From NCBI GenBank assembly GCA_900546065.1, contig URBK01000007.1:1-64000 (forward strand): 64,000 bases of DNA. The letters are read 5' to 3'. The stretch comes from an uncultured Alistipes sp. GTDB taxonomy: Bacteria; Bacteroidota; Bacteroidia; Bacteroidales; Rikenellaceae. Shown here piece by piece: positions 35,351-46,035 of this stretch. The number at the start of each line of letters is the position of its first letter. The first letter of the stretch is position 1. The position numbers and the translations under genes are program-made. The notes under the pieces are model-generated. The model saw only the letters and a program-made list of their open reading frames with translations, was not told the origin of the DNA and did no database searches.

Positions 35351-38248
35351 ATGATGAAAAAACTACTTATTTTGTTCATCGCCGTCTGCACGGCAGTCTC
35401 GTGCTCGCAGTACAAGTACGAGAGTGTTGCAGGCGACCCGCTCCACACCCGCATATATACGCTTGACAACGGACTCAAGGTATATATGACGGTCAACAAC
35501 GAGGAGCCGCGTATCCAGACCTATATCGCCGTAAAGGTGGGCGCCAAGAACGACCCCGAGGAGACCACGGGTCTGGCACACTACTTCGAGCACCTCATGT
35601 TCAAGGGTACCGACAAGTTCGGCACGCAAGACTACGAGGCCGAGAAACCCATGCTCGACGAGATCGAGCGTCTCTACGAGGTATATCGCGCCACCGACAA
35701 CGACGACGAGCGCAAGGCCATCTACGCCCAGATCGACTCCGTATCGCAGGAGGCATCGAAGATAGCCATACCCAACGAGTACGACAAGCTGATGTCCGCA
35801 ATCTCGGCCGAGGGTTCAAACGCATGGACTTCGTTCGACGAGACGGTCTACACCGAGGACATACCCTCGAACCAGATCGAGAACTGGGCCAAGATCCAGA
35901 GCGAGCGTTTCAAGAATGCCGTTATCCGCGGCTTCCACACCGAGCTGGAGACCGTATACGAGGAGTACAACATGTCGCTCACGAGAGATGACGAGAAGGC
36001 CTATTACGGTGTACTGTCGATGCTCTACCCCAACCACCCGAGCGGCCGCCACAGCGTGCTGGGATATCAGGACCATCTGAAGAACCCCTCGATCACCAAC
36101 ATCAAGAACTACTACGCCACCTACTACGTGCCCAACAACATGGCCATTTGTCTCTCGGGCGACTTCGATCCCGACGAGATGATCGCCACCATCGACCGTT
36201 ATTTCGGTGACATGAAGGCCAACCCGACGCTGCCCGAGTTCAAGGCGCCGGCCGAGGAGCCGATAAAGGAGATACGCACGAAGACCGTCTATGGCAACGA
36301 GGCCGAGTTCATCTATGTGGCATGGCCCTACGGAGGCGTAGGCACGCATGACGCCGAGGTGGCCGATATAGCGTCGAGCATACTCTACAACGGCAAGTGC
36401 GGCCTTCTGGACCTCGACGTCAACCAGCAGCAGAAGGTGCAGATGGCAGCCGCATATTCGGATACGGGTGTCGATTACGGAGGCATGTGGTTCCTCGGCT
36501 ACCCCAAGCAGGGACAGACGCTCGACGAGGTGAAGCAGATCATGCTCGACGAGGTTGCCAAACTGCGCAGCGGCGACTTCGACGAGGGCCTTATCGCCGC
36601 CTCGATTGCCAACTACAAGCGCAACCAGATGCGCCGCCTCGACTCAAACAGCGGGCGTGCGCAGGCCTACGTGCGCAGCTTCATCAACGGCACCGACTGG
36701 GCCTATGACGTGGCCGAGCTCGATCGTCTGGAGAAGATCACCAAGCAGGACGTAATCGACTGGGCAAACAAGGTGCTCGGCGACAACAACTACGTCGTAC
36801 TTTACAAGCTTCAGGGCGAGGATACCACCCAGAAGAAGATCGAGAAGCCGCAGATCACCCCTATCGCCACCAACCGCGACTGCGTGAGCGACTTCCTCGC
36901 CTCGATACAGTCGTCGCAGGTAAAGCCCATAGCTCCCGTATATGTCGACTACGAGAAGGATCTCGACGTATTCGACGTTGACGGCACGCAGGTGCTCTAC
37001 AAGAAGAACGAGGCCAACGAGCTCTTCTCGCTCATCTACATCTACGACTTCGGCGCTAATAACGATCCTGCCCTCTCGATGGCCCTGCAGCAGTATTGGG
37101 ACTATCTGGGCACCGACAGCAAGACGGCCGAGCAGATACAGAACGAACTCTATGCCATGGCCTGCGACATGCGTGTGAGCGTATCGACCGACATGGTGAT
37201 GCTCAACATCTCGGGCATAGCCGAGAACGAGCAGGAGGCCATCGCGCTGGTCAAGGATTACATAGCCAACGTGAAGGGTGACGATACGATTCTCGCAGCC
37301 CTCAAGCAGGATATGCTCAAGGCTCGCGCCGATGCCAAGCTGAGCCAAGGATCGAACTTCTCGGCCCTGCGCACATATATCACCTATGGTGAGGATGCAG
37401 TCAAGGCCATGACGCTGAGCAACGACCGTCTGAACGGCATCACCTCGGACGAGCTTCTGCAGCGCATACACGATCTGTCACGCTATGCACACCGCATAGC
37501 CTACTACGGCCCCACCGCCACGGAGCAGATCAAGAAGACGATAACAGAGGACGGACTTCTGGGTAAGGAGGCCTATCCCGCCTCGTCAGAGCTCAAGCAA
37601 CTGCTCACGCCCGAGAACAAGGTCGTCGTGGCACAGTACGACGCCAAGCAGATATACTATCTGCAATACTCGAACCGCGGCGAGCAGTTCAACGTAGCGA
37701 TGGATCCTGCCGAGCAGCTCTACAACGCATACTTCGGCGGCGGCATGAACTCGATCGTCTTCCAAGAGATGCGTGAGGCGCGCGGTCTGGCATACTCGGC
37801 CGACGCATATATGTCTACGGGACTCAAGAGCACCGATCCCTATACATTCAATGCCTTCATCGCCACGCAGAACGACAAGATGCAGCAGGCCGTGGAGACC
37901 TTCGAGCAGATCATAAACGAGATGCCCGAGTCTGAGGCGGCATTCGAACTGGCTAAGAAGTCGCTGCTCGGATCGATCGAGACCTCGCGCACGATAAAGA
38001 GCCAAGTACTCGACAGCTACCTTACAAACGTCATCTACAAGGGCGTCAAGGAGGACCGAAACAAGGCCATATACGAGAAGGTGAAGGCCATGACCCTCGA
38101 CGACGTGAAGGCCTACCAGCAGAAGTGGGTCAAGGGCCGCACCTACACCTATGCCGTGCTGGGCGACAAGTCTGACATCGACATGGATTACCTGCGCACG
38201 CTGGGTCCCGTGACCGAGGTTTCACAGGAGCAGATATTCGGATATTAA
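35351..38248 (+). CDS. M16-family zinc peptidase, lipoprotein form
   Basis: A 965-residue protein of two fused M16 units, as in pitrilysin. The N-terminal half has the inverted zinc motif HYFEHLMF (HxxEH) and a downstream Glu region (ELETVYEEYN) for the third ligand; the C-terminal half lacks HxxEH and is the usual inactive partner. A lipoprotein signal starts the protein (FIAVCTAVSCSQ), so it acts at the periplasmic membrane face or surface. Two tandem ATGs at 35351 and 35354 are possible starts. It stands alone, with a strong terminator. Confidence 0.93.
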   Translation: MMKKLLILFIAVCTAVSCSQYKYESVAGDPLHTRIYTLDNGLKVYMTVNNEEPRIQTYIAVKVGAKNDPEETTGLAHYFEHLMFKGTDKFGTQDYEAEKPMLDEIERLYEVYRATDNDDERKAIYAQIDSVSQEASKIAIPNEYDKLMSAISAEGSNAWTSFDETVYTEDIPSNQIENWAKIQSERFKNAVIRGFHTELETVYEEYNMSLTRDDEKAYYGVLSMLYPNHPSGRHSVLGYQDHLKNPSITNIKNYYATYYVPNNMAICLSGDFDPDEMIATIDRYFGDMKANPTLPEFKAPAEEPIKEIRTKTVYGNEAEFIYVAWPYGGVGTHDAEVADIASSILYNGKCGLLDLDVNQQQKVQMAAAYSDTGVDYGGMWFLGYPKQGQTLDEVKQIMLDEVAKLRSGDFDEGLIAASIANYKRNQMRRLDSNSGRAQAYVRSFINGTDWAYDVAELDRLEKITKQDVIDWANKVLGDNNYVVLYKLQGEDTTQKKIEKPQITPIATNRDCVSDFLASIQSSQVKPIAPVYVDYEKDLDVFDVDGTQVLYKKNEANELFSLIYIYDFGANNDPALSMALQQYWDYLGTDSKTAEQIQNELYAMACDMRVSVSTDMVMLNISGIAENEQEAIALVKDYIANVKGDDTILAALKQDMLKARADAKLSQGSNFSALRTYITYGEDAVKAMTLSNDRLNGITSDELLQRIHDLSRYAHRIAYYGPTATEQIKKTITEDGLLGKEAYPASSELKQLLTPENKVVVAQYDAKQIYYLQYSNRGEQFNVAMDPAEQLYNAYFGGGMNSIVFQEMREARGLAYSADAYMSTGLKSTDPYTFNAFIATQNDKMQQAVETFEQIINEMPESEAAFELAKKSLLGSIETSRTIKSQVLDSYLTNVIYKGVKEDRNKAIYEKVKAMTLDDVKAYQQKWVKGRTYTYAVLGDKSDIDMDYLRTLGPVTEVSQEQIFGY

Positions 38249-38285
38249 TCCGACGCGGCTGCGGCTGCGGCTGCGCCCAAAACGA

Positions 38286-38319
38286 CAGGCGGGGAATCTT
38301 CCGAAAGATTCCCCGCCTG
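38286..38319. terminator. Bidirectional terminator between the M16 gene and the HAD gene
   Basis: A perfect 15-bp stem (38286-38300 with 38305-38319) encloses a 4-nt loop. It is followed by CTTTATA on the plus strand and by TCGTTTTG on the minus strand, between convergent genes. Confidence 0.8.
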
Positions 38320-38387
38320 CTTTATATATATCTTATCTCTCGGCATTGAGCATGTCTACACGACCTCCGTTGCAGATAGCTCGGCCG

Positions 38388-38996
38388 CTAAAACCGAAGT
38401 CCGTACTTCTCGCGCAGGAGCTGCTCCGCCTGCCCGGCCGAGACAAAACGCTCGGATGCCATTCCTACGGCACGAGCCCCCTCGACATTGGCCGCGTTGT
38501 CATCCAGAAATATCGACTCCTCGGGCTTTAAACCGTAACGCGACAGCAGTACGCGATATATCCGAGCATCGGGCTTGAGCAGGTGCTCCTCACCCGAAAC
38601 CACCATGCCGTCCAACTCATCGAATATGCCGTAGCGCGCCCGCACCTTCGGGAAGGTCTCGGCCGACCAGTTCGTAAGGCCGTAGACGCCGTAACCAGCA
38701 CGTTTCAGACGGCGCACCAGATCGGCCGTATGCGGGATCTCGCCGCCGATCATCTCAATCCAGCGGTCACGATAGGCGGCAATGGCATCCGCCCACTCGG
38801 GATGCTTGGCCGTAAGCTCGGCCACACCCACGTCGAATGGTTTGCCGCCGTCGAGCGTCGCATTCCAATCGTTCGTACATATATTGTCGATAAACCACTG
38901 GCTGCGCTCCGTATCACCGAAATAGTTGTCATACAGATAACGGGGATTCCAATCCACCAACACCCCACCGTAGTCGAATACTATATTTCTTATCAT
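38388..38996 (-). CDS. HAD-family phosphatase, YihX-like
   Basis: A 202-residue HAD-superfamily enzyme from the ATG at 38996. The nucleophile is Asp8 in VFDYGGVLVDWN, with Ser/Thr motif GLTNWS and the metal-site motif FLDDNAANVEGA. The second position of the first motif is Gly instead of Asp, as in the YihX subfamily, so I read it as a sugar-phosphatase-type enzyme; the substrate is unknown. It is probably in one operon with clcA and trpS, at a 137 bp gap from clcA. Confidence 0.85.
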   Translation of the reverse strand: MIRNIVFDYGGVLVDWNPRYLYDNYFGDTERSQWFIDNICTNDWNATLDGGKPFDVGVAELTAKHPEWADAIAAYRDRWIEMIGGEIPHTADLVRRLKRAGYGVYGLTNWSAETFPKVRARYGIFDELDGMVVSGEEHLLKPDARIYRVLLSRYGLKPEESIFLDDNAANVEGARAVGMASERFVSAGQAEQLLREKYGLRF

Positions 38997-39133
38997 ATTA
39001 CTATCCTTGATTTTATTCGATTTTAATTTATTGGATTCAAGTCTGACCGAATAACCGCCCGGCATTCCATAACCCGATTTTTGCGTTACGGCGACAGATC
39101 TTACGGTCTCTTTGCGTTGTTGCTCCGATGTTA

Positions 39134-40933
39134 TCAGTCGTCATTCTCGGTCTGCGAGATACGGACAAGAGCCTCGCGGTAGGCGTTCAGTATGCGCGAT
39201 TTGGAGATGAAGCCCAGATAGCGGTTGTCGCGGTCCACGACGGGAAGCATCCATGTATGGTTCTCCTCGAAACGCGGAAGTATCGACTGCACCTGCTCGT
39301 GCTCGAGAATCTTGTACGGCGGCTGACGCATGTAGTCTATGACGGGACGGCCCCACATCTCTCGCTTGAACATATCCTCGCGCAGGTCATCCAGCTGCAC
39401 AACACCCAACAGATGTCCGAAGTTGTCGATCACGGGGAATATGTTCCTATGGGCCGAAGATATGATCCCCACAAGATCCCCCAGCGTGAAGTTCTCCTTA
39501 ATGCGCACGAAGTCGGTCTCCATAAGGTCCTCCAGACGCAGGAAGACAAACACCGAGCTGTCCTTGTCGTGCGAGAGCAGTTCGCCCCTCTGACGCAGCT
39601 GTTTGGTATAGATCGAGTCGCGGTCGAGCGTATAGTCCACGGCGAAGGATATCGACGCCACAATCATCAGCGGGATGAAGAGTCCATAACCGTTCGAGAG
39701 CTCCGCTATGAGGAATATCGACGTCAGCGGCGCCTTCATCACGCCCGCCATGACACCCGCCATACCCACAAGCGTGAACGACACCACCGAGATGTTCCAA
39801 TCGAGCAACGTATTGCATGCCAGCGCCACGATGGCTCCCATAAAGGCGCCGACGAAGAGCGACGGGGCGAAGGTACCTCCCACGCCTCCCGCAGCGTTTG
39901 TCGTAGCCATGGCTATGACCTTGAAGAACATCACCGCCGTGACGTATATGAGCGCCACCCACTCCACATGACGGAAGCGGAAGAAGAGCGAGTTATCGAA
40001 CAGATCGGGGACATTGCCGTGCATGAGTGCCGTCAGAGCCTCGTAGCCCTCACCGTAGAGGGGCGGGAAGATGAATATCAGCACACCGAGCACCACGCCG
40101 CCCAGCGCCCACCGGCGATACTGCGACTGCACGCCCTTGACAAAGGCTCCAACTTTCGAGTTCATCGACGTGAAGTAATACGACATGAGGCCGCAGCATA
40201 CACCCAGCAGCACATAAAGCGGGATCTGGTGTATGACGAATACGTCCGACGAACTCAGCGTGATTGACAATATGGGGTCGAAGCCGCGAAAGACAAGCGC
40301 CACGGTCGTAGCCGAGACCGACGATACGAGCAGCGGTATGATCGACGAGGCCGTTATGTCCAGCATAAGGATCTCCAGCACGAAGACCACACCCGTGATC
40401 GGGGCCTTGAATATGGCAGCCACGGCAGCACCCGCACCGCAACACAGCAAAAGAGTCAGCTCCTTGTAATTGAGACGTGCGAGCTTCCCGACATTGGAGC
40501 CTATTGCGGCGCCCGTCAACACGATCGGGGCCTCGGGGCCGACCGATCCGCCGAAACCTATGGTCGTGGCACCGCCAACGATCGACGTCCAGCAGTTATG
40601 GGGCGCTATGCGCGAATCGCGACGCGACATGGCGTACAATACGCGGGTCACGCCCTCCGAGATCTCGTCCTTGACGATATACTTTACGAAGAGTGTGGCC
40701 AGCACGATACCTGCGGCGGGGTATATAAGGTAGAGGAAGTGCGCCCGATCGACCGGGAACCATGTAACCAGAGCCGAGCGTATGCCGTACAGGAGCATCT
40801 CGAATAGATATGTACCCAGACCCGCAAGGACGCCCACAATGACTGCAAGCAACACCATCATCTGGCGGTTGCTCAAACCCTTGACCCTACCGAGCAGCCA
40901 ATCGGATATTCTCTCCTTCGTGCTTGACGACAT
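39134..40933 (-). CDS. CLC-family chloride channel or exchanger with CBS domains
   Basis: A 599-residue membrane protein. The N-terminal 450 residues form the CLC core; the motif GFGGSVGPEAPIV corresponds to the usual GREGP region, so the gating Glu is retained in the sequence GPEAP. Later motifs GGTFAPSLFVGA and GAGAAVAAIFKAPITG are typical. The C terminus (about 455-590) holds two CBS domains that likely sense nucleotides. Exchange versus channel mode cannot be decided. It lies 49 bp after trpS. Confidence 0.92.
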   Translation of the reverse strand: MSSSTKERISDWLLGRVKGLSNRQMMVLLAVIVGVLAGLGTYLFEMLLYGIRSALVTWFPVDRAHFLYLIYPAAGIVLATLFVKYIVKDEISEGVTRVLYAMSRRDSRIAPHNCWTSIVGGATTIGFGGSVGPEAPIVLTGAAIGSNVGKLARLNYKELTLLLCCGAGAAVAAIFKAPITGVVFVLEILMLDITASSIIPLLVSSVSATTVALVFRGFDPILSITLSSSDVFVIHQIPLYVLLGVCCGLMSYYFTSMNSKVGAFVKGVQSQYRRWALGGVVLGVLIFIFPPLYGEGYEALTALMHGNVPDLFDNSLFFRFRHVEWVALIYVTAVMFFKVIAMATTNAAGGVGGTFAPSLFVGAFMGAIVALACNTLLDWNISVVSFTLVGMAGVMAGVMKAPLTSIFLIAELSNGYGLFIPLMIVASISFAVDYTLDRDSIYTKQLRQRGELLSHDKDSSVFVFLRLEDLMETDFVRIKENFTLGDLVGIISSAHRNIFPVIDNFGHLLGVVQLDDLREDMFKREMWGRPVIDYMRQPPYKILEHEQVQSILPRFEENHTWMLPVVDRDNRYLGFISKSRILNAYREALVRISQTENDD

Positions 40934-40982
40934 ATATCATATTTCGCAGATCACCGCGGCTTCGACGGCCGCGGCTTCTCCG

Positions 40983-42074
40983 TTACTTGGAATTTCGATA
41001 CATCTCCGACTGACGGCGGATCATCTCCACGTCGTCGAAATAGTCGATCTTCATCGACCGCTTAACCATGGCCAACGTCTCGGCGGCTTCAGCGCGCGCC
41101 ACCTCGCATCCGCGGCGCAGCATGTCGTAGACGCCCTCGATGTCGCGTTCGTACTCCTTGCGGCGCTGGCGTATCGGCTCCAGCATCTGCTGCAGAACCG
41201 AATTGAGGAACTTCTTGACCTTCACGTCACCCAGACCGCCGCGACGGTAGTGATCCTTCAGTTCGTCGAGTGAAGAGTACTCGGGCAGGAACTCTGCAAA
41301 ATCCTTGCAACACGAGAAGGCATCCAGATAGGTGAAGACGCAATTGCCCTCGATCTTGCCCGGATCCTCGATGCGGATATGGTCGGGATCGGTGTACATG
41401 CTCATAACCTTCTTGCGCACATCCTCCGCCGAGTCCGACAGATAGATGCAGTTGCCCAGCGACTTGCTCATCTTGGCCTTGCCGTCGGTGCCGGGCAGAC
41501 GCAGACACGCCGCATTCTTCGGCAGCAGGATCTCAGGCTCCACCAGCGTCTCGCCATATACCGAGTTGAACTTGTGGACGATCTCGCGCGTCTGCTCGAT
41601 CATCGGCTCCTGATCCTCCCCGACGGGCACCGTCGTGGCGCGGAAAGCCGTGATGTCCGAAGCCTGCGAGATGGGATAGGTATAGAATCCTACGGGGATC
41701 GACTTGCCGAAGTTGCGCATCTGGATCTCCGACTTGACGGTAGGATTGCGTTCCAGACGCGCCACCGTCACAAGATTCATATAGTAGAAGGCAAGCTCGC
41801 ACAGCTCCGGAACCTGACTCTGGATAAATATCGTCGACTTGGCTGGGTCCAGACCGCACGAGAGGTAATCGAGCGCCACCTCCACGATGTTGCTGCGTAT
41901 CTTCTCCGGATTGTCGGCATTGTCGGTCAGCGCCTGCGCGTCGGCTATCATGATGAATATCTTGTCAAATTCGCCCAAGTTCTGCAACTCGACCCTCTGG
42001 CGCAACGACCCTACGTAGTGGCCCAGATGAAGCCTTCCGGTGGGTCTGTCGCCCGTTAAAATTACCTTTCCCAT
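40983..42074 (-). CDS. trpS: Tryptophanyl-tRNA synthetase
   Basis: A 363-residue class I synthetase. The HIGH motif appears as [11 protein letters not shown] near the N terminus, and KMSKS as [10 protein letters not shown] at about residue 205. Length is within the bacterial range. The ATG at 42074 is supported by a promoter 73-102 bp upstream; the frame is open up to 43319 but that stretch lies antisense to oxyR. It is the first gene of the likely trpS-clcA-HAD operon and divergent from oxyR. Confidence 0.97.
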   Translation of the reverse strand: MGKVILTGDRPTGRLHLGHYVGSLRQRVELQNLGEFDKIFIMIADAQALTDNADNPEKIRSNIVEVALDYLSCGLDPAKSTIFIQSQVPELCELAFYYMNLVTVARLERNPTVKSEIQMRNFGKSIPVGFYTYPISQASDITAFRATTVPVGEDQEPMIEQTREIVHKFNSVYGETLVEPEILLPKNAACLRLPGTDGKAKMSKSLGNCIYLSDSAEDVRKKVMSMYTDPDHIRIEDPGKIEGNCVFTYLDAFSCCKDFAEFLPEYSSLDELKDHYRRGGLGDVKVKKFLNSVLQQMLEPIRQRRKEYERDIEGVYDMLRRGCEVARAEAAETLAMVKRSMKIDYFDDVEMIRRQSEMYRNSK

Positions 42075-42146
42075 CGTATTAGAGATTAAAAACAGTCGGA
42101 TGTCCGCACCCCGCGCCGTCACCGGTCTGCGGCGGACACATGACCA

Positions 42147-42176
42147 CAAAAGTAACAATTTATGCGCGAGGGGCAA
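42147..42176 (-). promoter_or_regulatory. Promoter of trpS
   Basis: On the minus strand TTG (42176-42174) is separated by 19 bp from TACTTTTG (42154-42147), a full consensus match. It is back to back with the oxyR promoter, with only 6 bp between the two TTG elements. Confidence 0.75.
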
Positions 42177-42182
42177 AAAAAG

Positions 42183-42213
42183 TTGGATGCTATAATTTTT
42201 TTTTATACCTTCG
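42183..42213 (+). promoter_or_regulatory. Probable oxyR promoter
   Basis: TTG at 42183-42185 is followed after 20 bp by TACCTTCG at 42206-42213, one mismatch from TAnnTTTG. OxyR often represses its own gene, so an operator may lie here, but I cannot define it. Confidence 0.55.
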
Positions 42214-42236
42214 CCTTGAGAACTACCGTTTGACTT

Positions 42237-43178
42237 ATGACAATAATACAACTCCAATATCTGATCGAGGTCGCCAACTGCGGCAGCTTTTCCGGGGCGT
42301 CGGAGCGCTGTTTCGTGACGCAGCCCTCGCTCAGCATGCAGATAAAGGCTCTGGAGGATGAGCTCGGCGTCGTCCTGCTCGACCGCTCCAAGAAACCCGT
42401 CATCCCCACCGACGCCGGCAATGTGGTCATAGCTCAGGCGCAGGAGACGCTCCGCGCATACAACTACATACGCGAGTCGGTCGCCGAACTCAAGGGCGAG
42501 ACTTCGGGCAAACTCCGTCTGGGCGTCATCCCGACCATAGCCCCCTATCTGCTGCACAAGTTCATACCCGACTTCGTGAAGGAGTTCCCGCGCGTGGAGC
42601 TCGAGATACGCGAGATGATCACGGCCGACATAATCGAGGCCCTGAAGCACGACAACATCGACGCGGCCATCGTCGCCAGCGGCACCTGCGGTGACGGCAT
42701 CGTCGAGCACGACCTCTTCAGCGACCGCTTCTACGCCTACGTCTCGCCCGAGAACCCGCTCTTCGAACGCACGAACATCCGTATCGAGGATATCGACCTG
42801 AAGGACCTCATCCTGCTCAGCCGCGGCAACTGCATGCGTGACCAGATCATCGAGTTGTGTCAGGCACGGCGGAGCGTCCCATCGCACTACTATTTCGAGT
42901 CGGGCTCGCTCGACACGCTGATGCGTATCGTCGACTGCACGGCATGCCTTACGATCATACCCGAGATGGCGCTCGAATATATCCCCGCCGAGCGGCGCGC
43001 TCAGGTCAAGACTCTGGCCAAGGGTGCAACCTCGCGGCGCATAGCCATCGTCGTGCGCCGCACCTACGTCAAGAACTCCATAATCTCGGCGCTCGAATCC
43101 ACAATCATGGCCAAGGCCGCACCCAAGGCTGCCGCCAAAAGTCCCGTCCCGGCCACGACGCAGCCGCAAACGGCATGA
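42237..43178 (+). CDS. oxyR: Peroxide-sensing LysR-family regulator OxyR
   Basis: A 313-residue LysR-type activator. The N-terminal helix-turn-helix is at about 3-60 ([20 protein letters not shown]), followed by the effector domain. The redox pair is at residues Cys199 and Cys208 in [12 protein letters not shown], the same spacing and numbering as in Escherichia coli OxyR, which form the disulfide that switches the protein on. The C terminus is an Ala/Pro-rich tail. It is divergent from trpS and followed by a terminator. Confidence 0.95.
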   Translation: MTIIQLQYLIEVANCGSFSGASERCFVTQPSLSMQIKALEDELGVVLLDRSKKPVIPTDAGNVVIAQAQETLRAYNYIRESVAELKGETSGKLRLGVIPTIAPYLLHKFIPDFVKEFPRVELEIREMITADIIEALKHDNIDAAIVASGTCGDGIVEHDLFSDRFYAYVSPENPLFERTNIRIEDIDLKDLILLSRGNCMRDQIIELCQARRSVPSHYYFESGSLDTLMRIVDCTACLTIIPEMALEYIPAERRAQVKTLAKGATSRRIAIVVRRTYVKNSIISALESTIMAKAAPKAAAKSPVPATTQPQTA

Positions 43179-43209
43179 CCGGCATCGAATAACGGCCAAA
43201 AATGATACA

Positions 43210-43256
43210 AACCGCTGCGCCGCAGGTCGGAGATCCTCGCGCGGCGGTTCGTTTTT
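43210..43256 (+). terminator. Terminator of oxyR
   Basis: An 11-bp stem with one G-U pair (43210-43220 with 43239-43249) is followed by CGTTTTT. The loop is 18 nt, so this is moderate evidence. Confidence 0.6.
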
Positions 43257-43422
43257 CGCAACGACACTCCGTACCGATGCCCTTATTTCCACCACGGGCC
43301 GCCACACTTTATCATGCACGCCAAACTCCGCATAATCGCGACAATACGCGCTTCATCGCCCCCGCAAACACCCGACTTGACCGAAGTCGGGACAATATTT
43401 TCGTAGTCTCGCAAAAAAAACA

Positions 43423-43430
43423 TATCTTTG
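43423..43430 (+). promoter_or_regulatory. Probable -7 box of rsfS-ftsH-cdsA-psd
   Basis: TATCTTTG at 43423-43430 fits TAnnTTTG, with a T-rich stretch around the expected -33 position. It lies 29 bp before rsfS. Confidence 0.55.
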
Positions 43431-43459
43431 CGAAGTTATACGTGCGCATTATTTAATTT

Positions 43460-43810
43460 ATGGAAAAACTGATTGAGACGATAGTCGAAGCAATACAAGA
43501 AAAAAAAGGTAAGAATATTGTATCGTTGGATCTCTCGGGTTTCGACGGGGCGATATGCTCGCATTTTGTAGTGTGCAACGCCGACTCGACAACACAGGTG
43601 GCAGGTATCGCCGCCGGCATCGAGGAGAAGGTCGAGCAGGTGCTCGGACAGAAGGTGTGGCGAATCGAGGGACAGCAAAACGCATTCTGGATAGCGATGG
43701 ACTACCTCGACGTGGTGGTGCACATCTTCCAGACCGAACTGCGCGACTACTACAAGCTCGAAGAGCTGTGGGCCGACGCACCGATTAAAAAATACGAATA
43801 CGAATTGTAG
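43460..43810 (+). CDS. rsfS: Ribosomal silencing factor RsfS
   Basis: A 116-residue protein of the RsfS/iojap family that binds ribosomal protein L14 and blocks subunit joining in starvation. The family segments are clear: ICSHFVVCNADSTTQVAGIA and WIAMDYLDVVVHIF, then RDYYKLEELWADAP. It is followed by ftsH at 2 bp, so the two are co-translated or co-transcribed. Length is typical. Confidence 0.95.
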   Translation: MEKLIETIVEAIQEKKGKNIVSLDLSGFDGAICSHFVVCNADSTTQVAGIAAGIEEKVEQVLGQKVWRIEGQQNAFWIAMDYLDVVVHIFQTELRDYYKLEELWADAPIKKYEYEL

Positions 43811-43812
43811 TC

Positions 43813-46005
43813 ATGGCAAATACCAACAACGACAAAAGAGGCAACATCAAAACCATCCGGCCCAACTTCATGTGGATATGGGCCGCGGTGGTGATGATCA
43901 TAATAGGATACTCGTTCTTCTCGGGCGGCGACTCGAAGCCCGTCACCAGCGACTGGTACACCGTCGCGGACATGATCCGCAACGGCGAAGTGCAGCGTAT
44001 AAAGGTGATGAACAAGAACACGGCCCTCGTATACCTTACGCCCGAGGCCATCGAAAAGTACCGCGAGAGCGACGACGAGCGCTACAAGCGCATGCCGCGA
44101 CAGGGCGAACAGCTTACCTTCACCATAGGTTCGGTCGACATACTCGACCGCGACGTCAACAATGCCATAGCCGAATCCACCGTCCCGGACAACCCCGTAA
44201 GGCTTGAATATGCCAACGAACGTACGGGCTGGGGCGACATCGTGCTCAACCTGCTGCCGTGGGTATTCCTTATCGGCGTCTACATCTTCCTCATACGCAG
44301 CATGTCGCGCGGCGGAGGTGGCGCCGGCGGAGGCATCATGAACGTAGGCAAGGCCCGCGCTCAGGTCTTCGACAAGGACGACACCAACAAACGCGTCACC
44401 TTCAAGGATGTTGCAGGTCTGGAGGAGGCCAAGGTCGAGATCATGGAGATAGTCGACTTCCTCAAGAAGGCCGACAAATACCGTGAGCTGGGAGCCAAGA
44501 TCCCCAAGGGAGCGCTTCTGGTAGGCCCTCCGGGTACGGGAAAGACCCTTCTTGCAAAGGCCGTTGCCGGTGAGGCAAACGTACCGTTCCTCTCGATATC
44601 GGGATCGGATTTCGTCGAGATGTTCGTCGGCGTGGGCGCTTCGCGCGTGCGAGACCTCTTCGAGCAGGCCAAGCAGAAGGCCCCATGCATCGTCTTCATC
44701 GACGAGATTGACGCCATAGGACGCGCCCGCGGCAAGAATGCCGGATTCTCGGGTAACGACGAACGTGAGAATACCCTCAACCAGCTGCTTACCGAGATGG
44801 ACGGCTTCCAGACAAATACGGGTGTCATCGTTCTCGCCGCGACCAACCGTGCCGACATACTCGACAAGGCATTGATGCGTGCCGGACGTTTCGACCGTCA
44901 GATCGAGGTCGGCCTGCCCGATGTCAAGGAGCGCGAGGAGATATTCAACGTACACCTGCGCAACCTGAAACTCGACCCGCATCTCGACCGTTCGTTCCTC
45001 GCCAAGCAGACACCCGGTTTCTCGGGCGCCGATATAGCAAACGTATGCAACGAGGCGGCCCTCATAGCCGCACGCCACAACAAGAGCCGCATCGAGCGTG
45101 AGGACTTTCTCGCCGCCATCGACCGTATCGTCGGCGGTCTCGAGCGCAAGAACAAGATCATAACCCCCGAAGAGAAGCGAACCATAGCCTATCACGAGGC
45201 GGGGCACGCCACCGTGAGCTGGATTCTGGAGAATGCCAGCCCCCTGATCAAGGTGACGATAATCCCGCGCGGCAAGGCTCTCGGCGCGGCGTGGTACCTG
45301 CCCGAGGAGCGGCAGATCACCACACGCGAGCAGCTCATGGACGAGATGGCCTCGACGCTCGGAGGACGCGTATCGGAGCAGCTCACCTTCGGCAAGGTAT
45401 CCACAGGAGCGCTGAACGATCTGGAGCGCGTCACCAAGATGGCATACGCCATGGTCGCATACTACGGCATGAGCGACAAGGTCGGCACACTCAGCTACTA
45501 CGACTCGACGGGACAGAGCGACATGACCTTCACCAAGCCCTACTCGGAGCAGACGGCACAGGAGATCGACACCGAGACCAAACGTATCATCGACGAAGCC
45601 TACGCCATGGCGCGCAAGGTGCTTACCGAGCACGCCGACGGCCTGAAGCAGTTGGCCGAACTGCTTCTTGCGCGCGAGGTCGTCTTCACGGAGGATGTGG
45701 AGCGCATCTTCGGCAAGCGCAAGAAGGATATTCTCCGCGAGCGTGCCGAGGCCGAAGCCGCACAGGAGCACAAGCAGGCCGAGAAGCTGCGCCGCGAGGA
45801 GCGTGCGGAAGAGAAGGCTGAGGAGAAGGAAAATGATAATGCCGCAACCGCCGTCAATGGCAAAGAACCCAAAGCAGGCTCGACGATAATCACCGTCAGT
45901 CTCGATCCCGAGATCAAGGCCGAAACGGACAAGGACGGAAAGCCGGAGGAGAAACCGAATGAGAAATCGGAGGAGAAATCAGATACGACAGACAAACTGT
46001 CATAG
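43813..46005 (+). CDS. ftsH: ATP-dependent membrane metalloprotease FtsH
   Basis: A 730-residue AAA+ protease that degrades membrane and short-lived proteins. Two membrane helices (about 21-37 and 144-162) frame a periplasmic domain. The AAA domain has Walker A GPPGTGKT (238-245), Walker B IVFIDEID (about 293-300) and the SRH region [10 protein letters not shown]. The zinc motif HEAGH is at 461-465. A long Glu/Lys/Ala-rich charged tail follows the protease domain from about residue 640. It lies in the rsfS-ftsH-cdsA-psd unit. Confidence 0.98.
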   Translation: MANTNNDKRGNIKTIRPNFMWIWAAVVMIIIGYSFFSGGDSKPVTSDWYTVADMIRNGEVQRIKVMNKNTALVYLTPEAIEKYRESDDERYKRMPRQGEQLTFTIGSVDILDRDVNNAIAESTVPDNPVRLEYANERTGWGDIVLNLLPWVFLIGVYIFLIRSMSRGGGGAGGGIMNVGKARAQVFDKDDTNKRVTFKDVAGLEEAKVEIMEIVDFLKKADKYRELGAKIPKGALLVGPPGTGKTLLAKAVAGEANVPFLSISGSDFVEMFVGVGASRVRDLFEQAKQKAPCIVFIDEIDAIGRARGKNAGFSGNDERENTLNQLLTEMDGFQTNTGVIVLAATNRADILDKALMRAGRFDRQIEVGLPDVKEREEIFNVHLRNLKLDPHLDRSFLAKQTPGFSGADIANVCNEAALIAARHNKSRIEREDFLAAIDRIVGGLERKNKIITPEEKRTIAYHEAGHATVSWILENASPLIKVTIIPRGKALGAAWYLPEERQITTREQLMDEMASTLGGRVSEQLTFGKVSTGALNDLERVTKMAYAMVAYYGMSDKVGTLSYYDSTGQSDMTFTKPYSEQTAQEIDTETKRIIDEAYAMARKVLTEHADGLKQLAELLLAREVVFTEDVERIFGKRKKDILRERAEAEAAQEHKQAEKLRREERAEEKAEEKENDNAATAVNGKEPKAGSTIITVSLDPEIKAETDKDGKPEEKPNEKSEEKSDTTDKLS

Positions 46006-46035
46006 CGCAGACCATCAGTTTAGCATAAGGGAGAG

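Noticed and set aside
38388..38996. HAD enzyme with a missing second Asp
   Set aside because: The motif DYGGVLVD has Gly at that position, but YihX-type phosphatases share this form, so it is not a defect.
39134..40933. Loss of the CLC gating glutamate
   Set aside because: A first reading of GSVGP suggested Val at that position, but aligning with the GSVGREGPIV form places Glu in GPEAP, so the residue is kept.
42075..43319. Upstream extension of trpS to 43319
   Set aside because: It is antisense to oxyR and contains no TrpRS features; the promoter at 42147-42176 supports the ATG at 42074.
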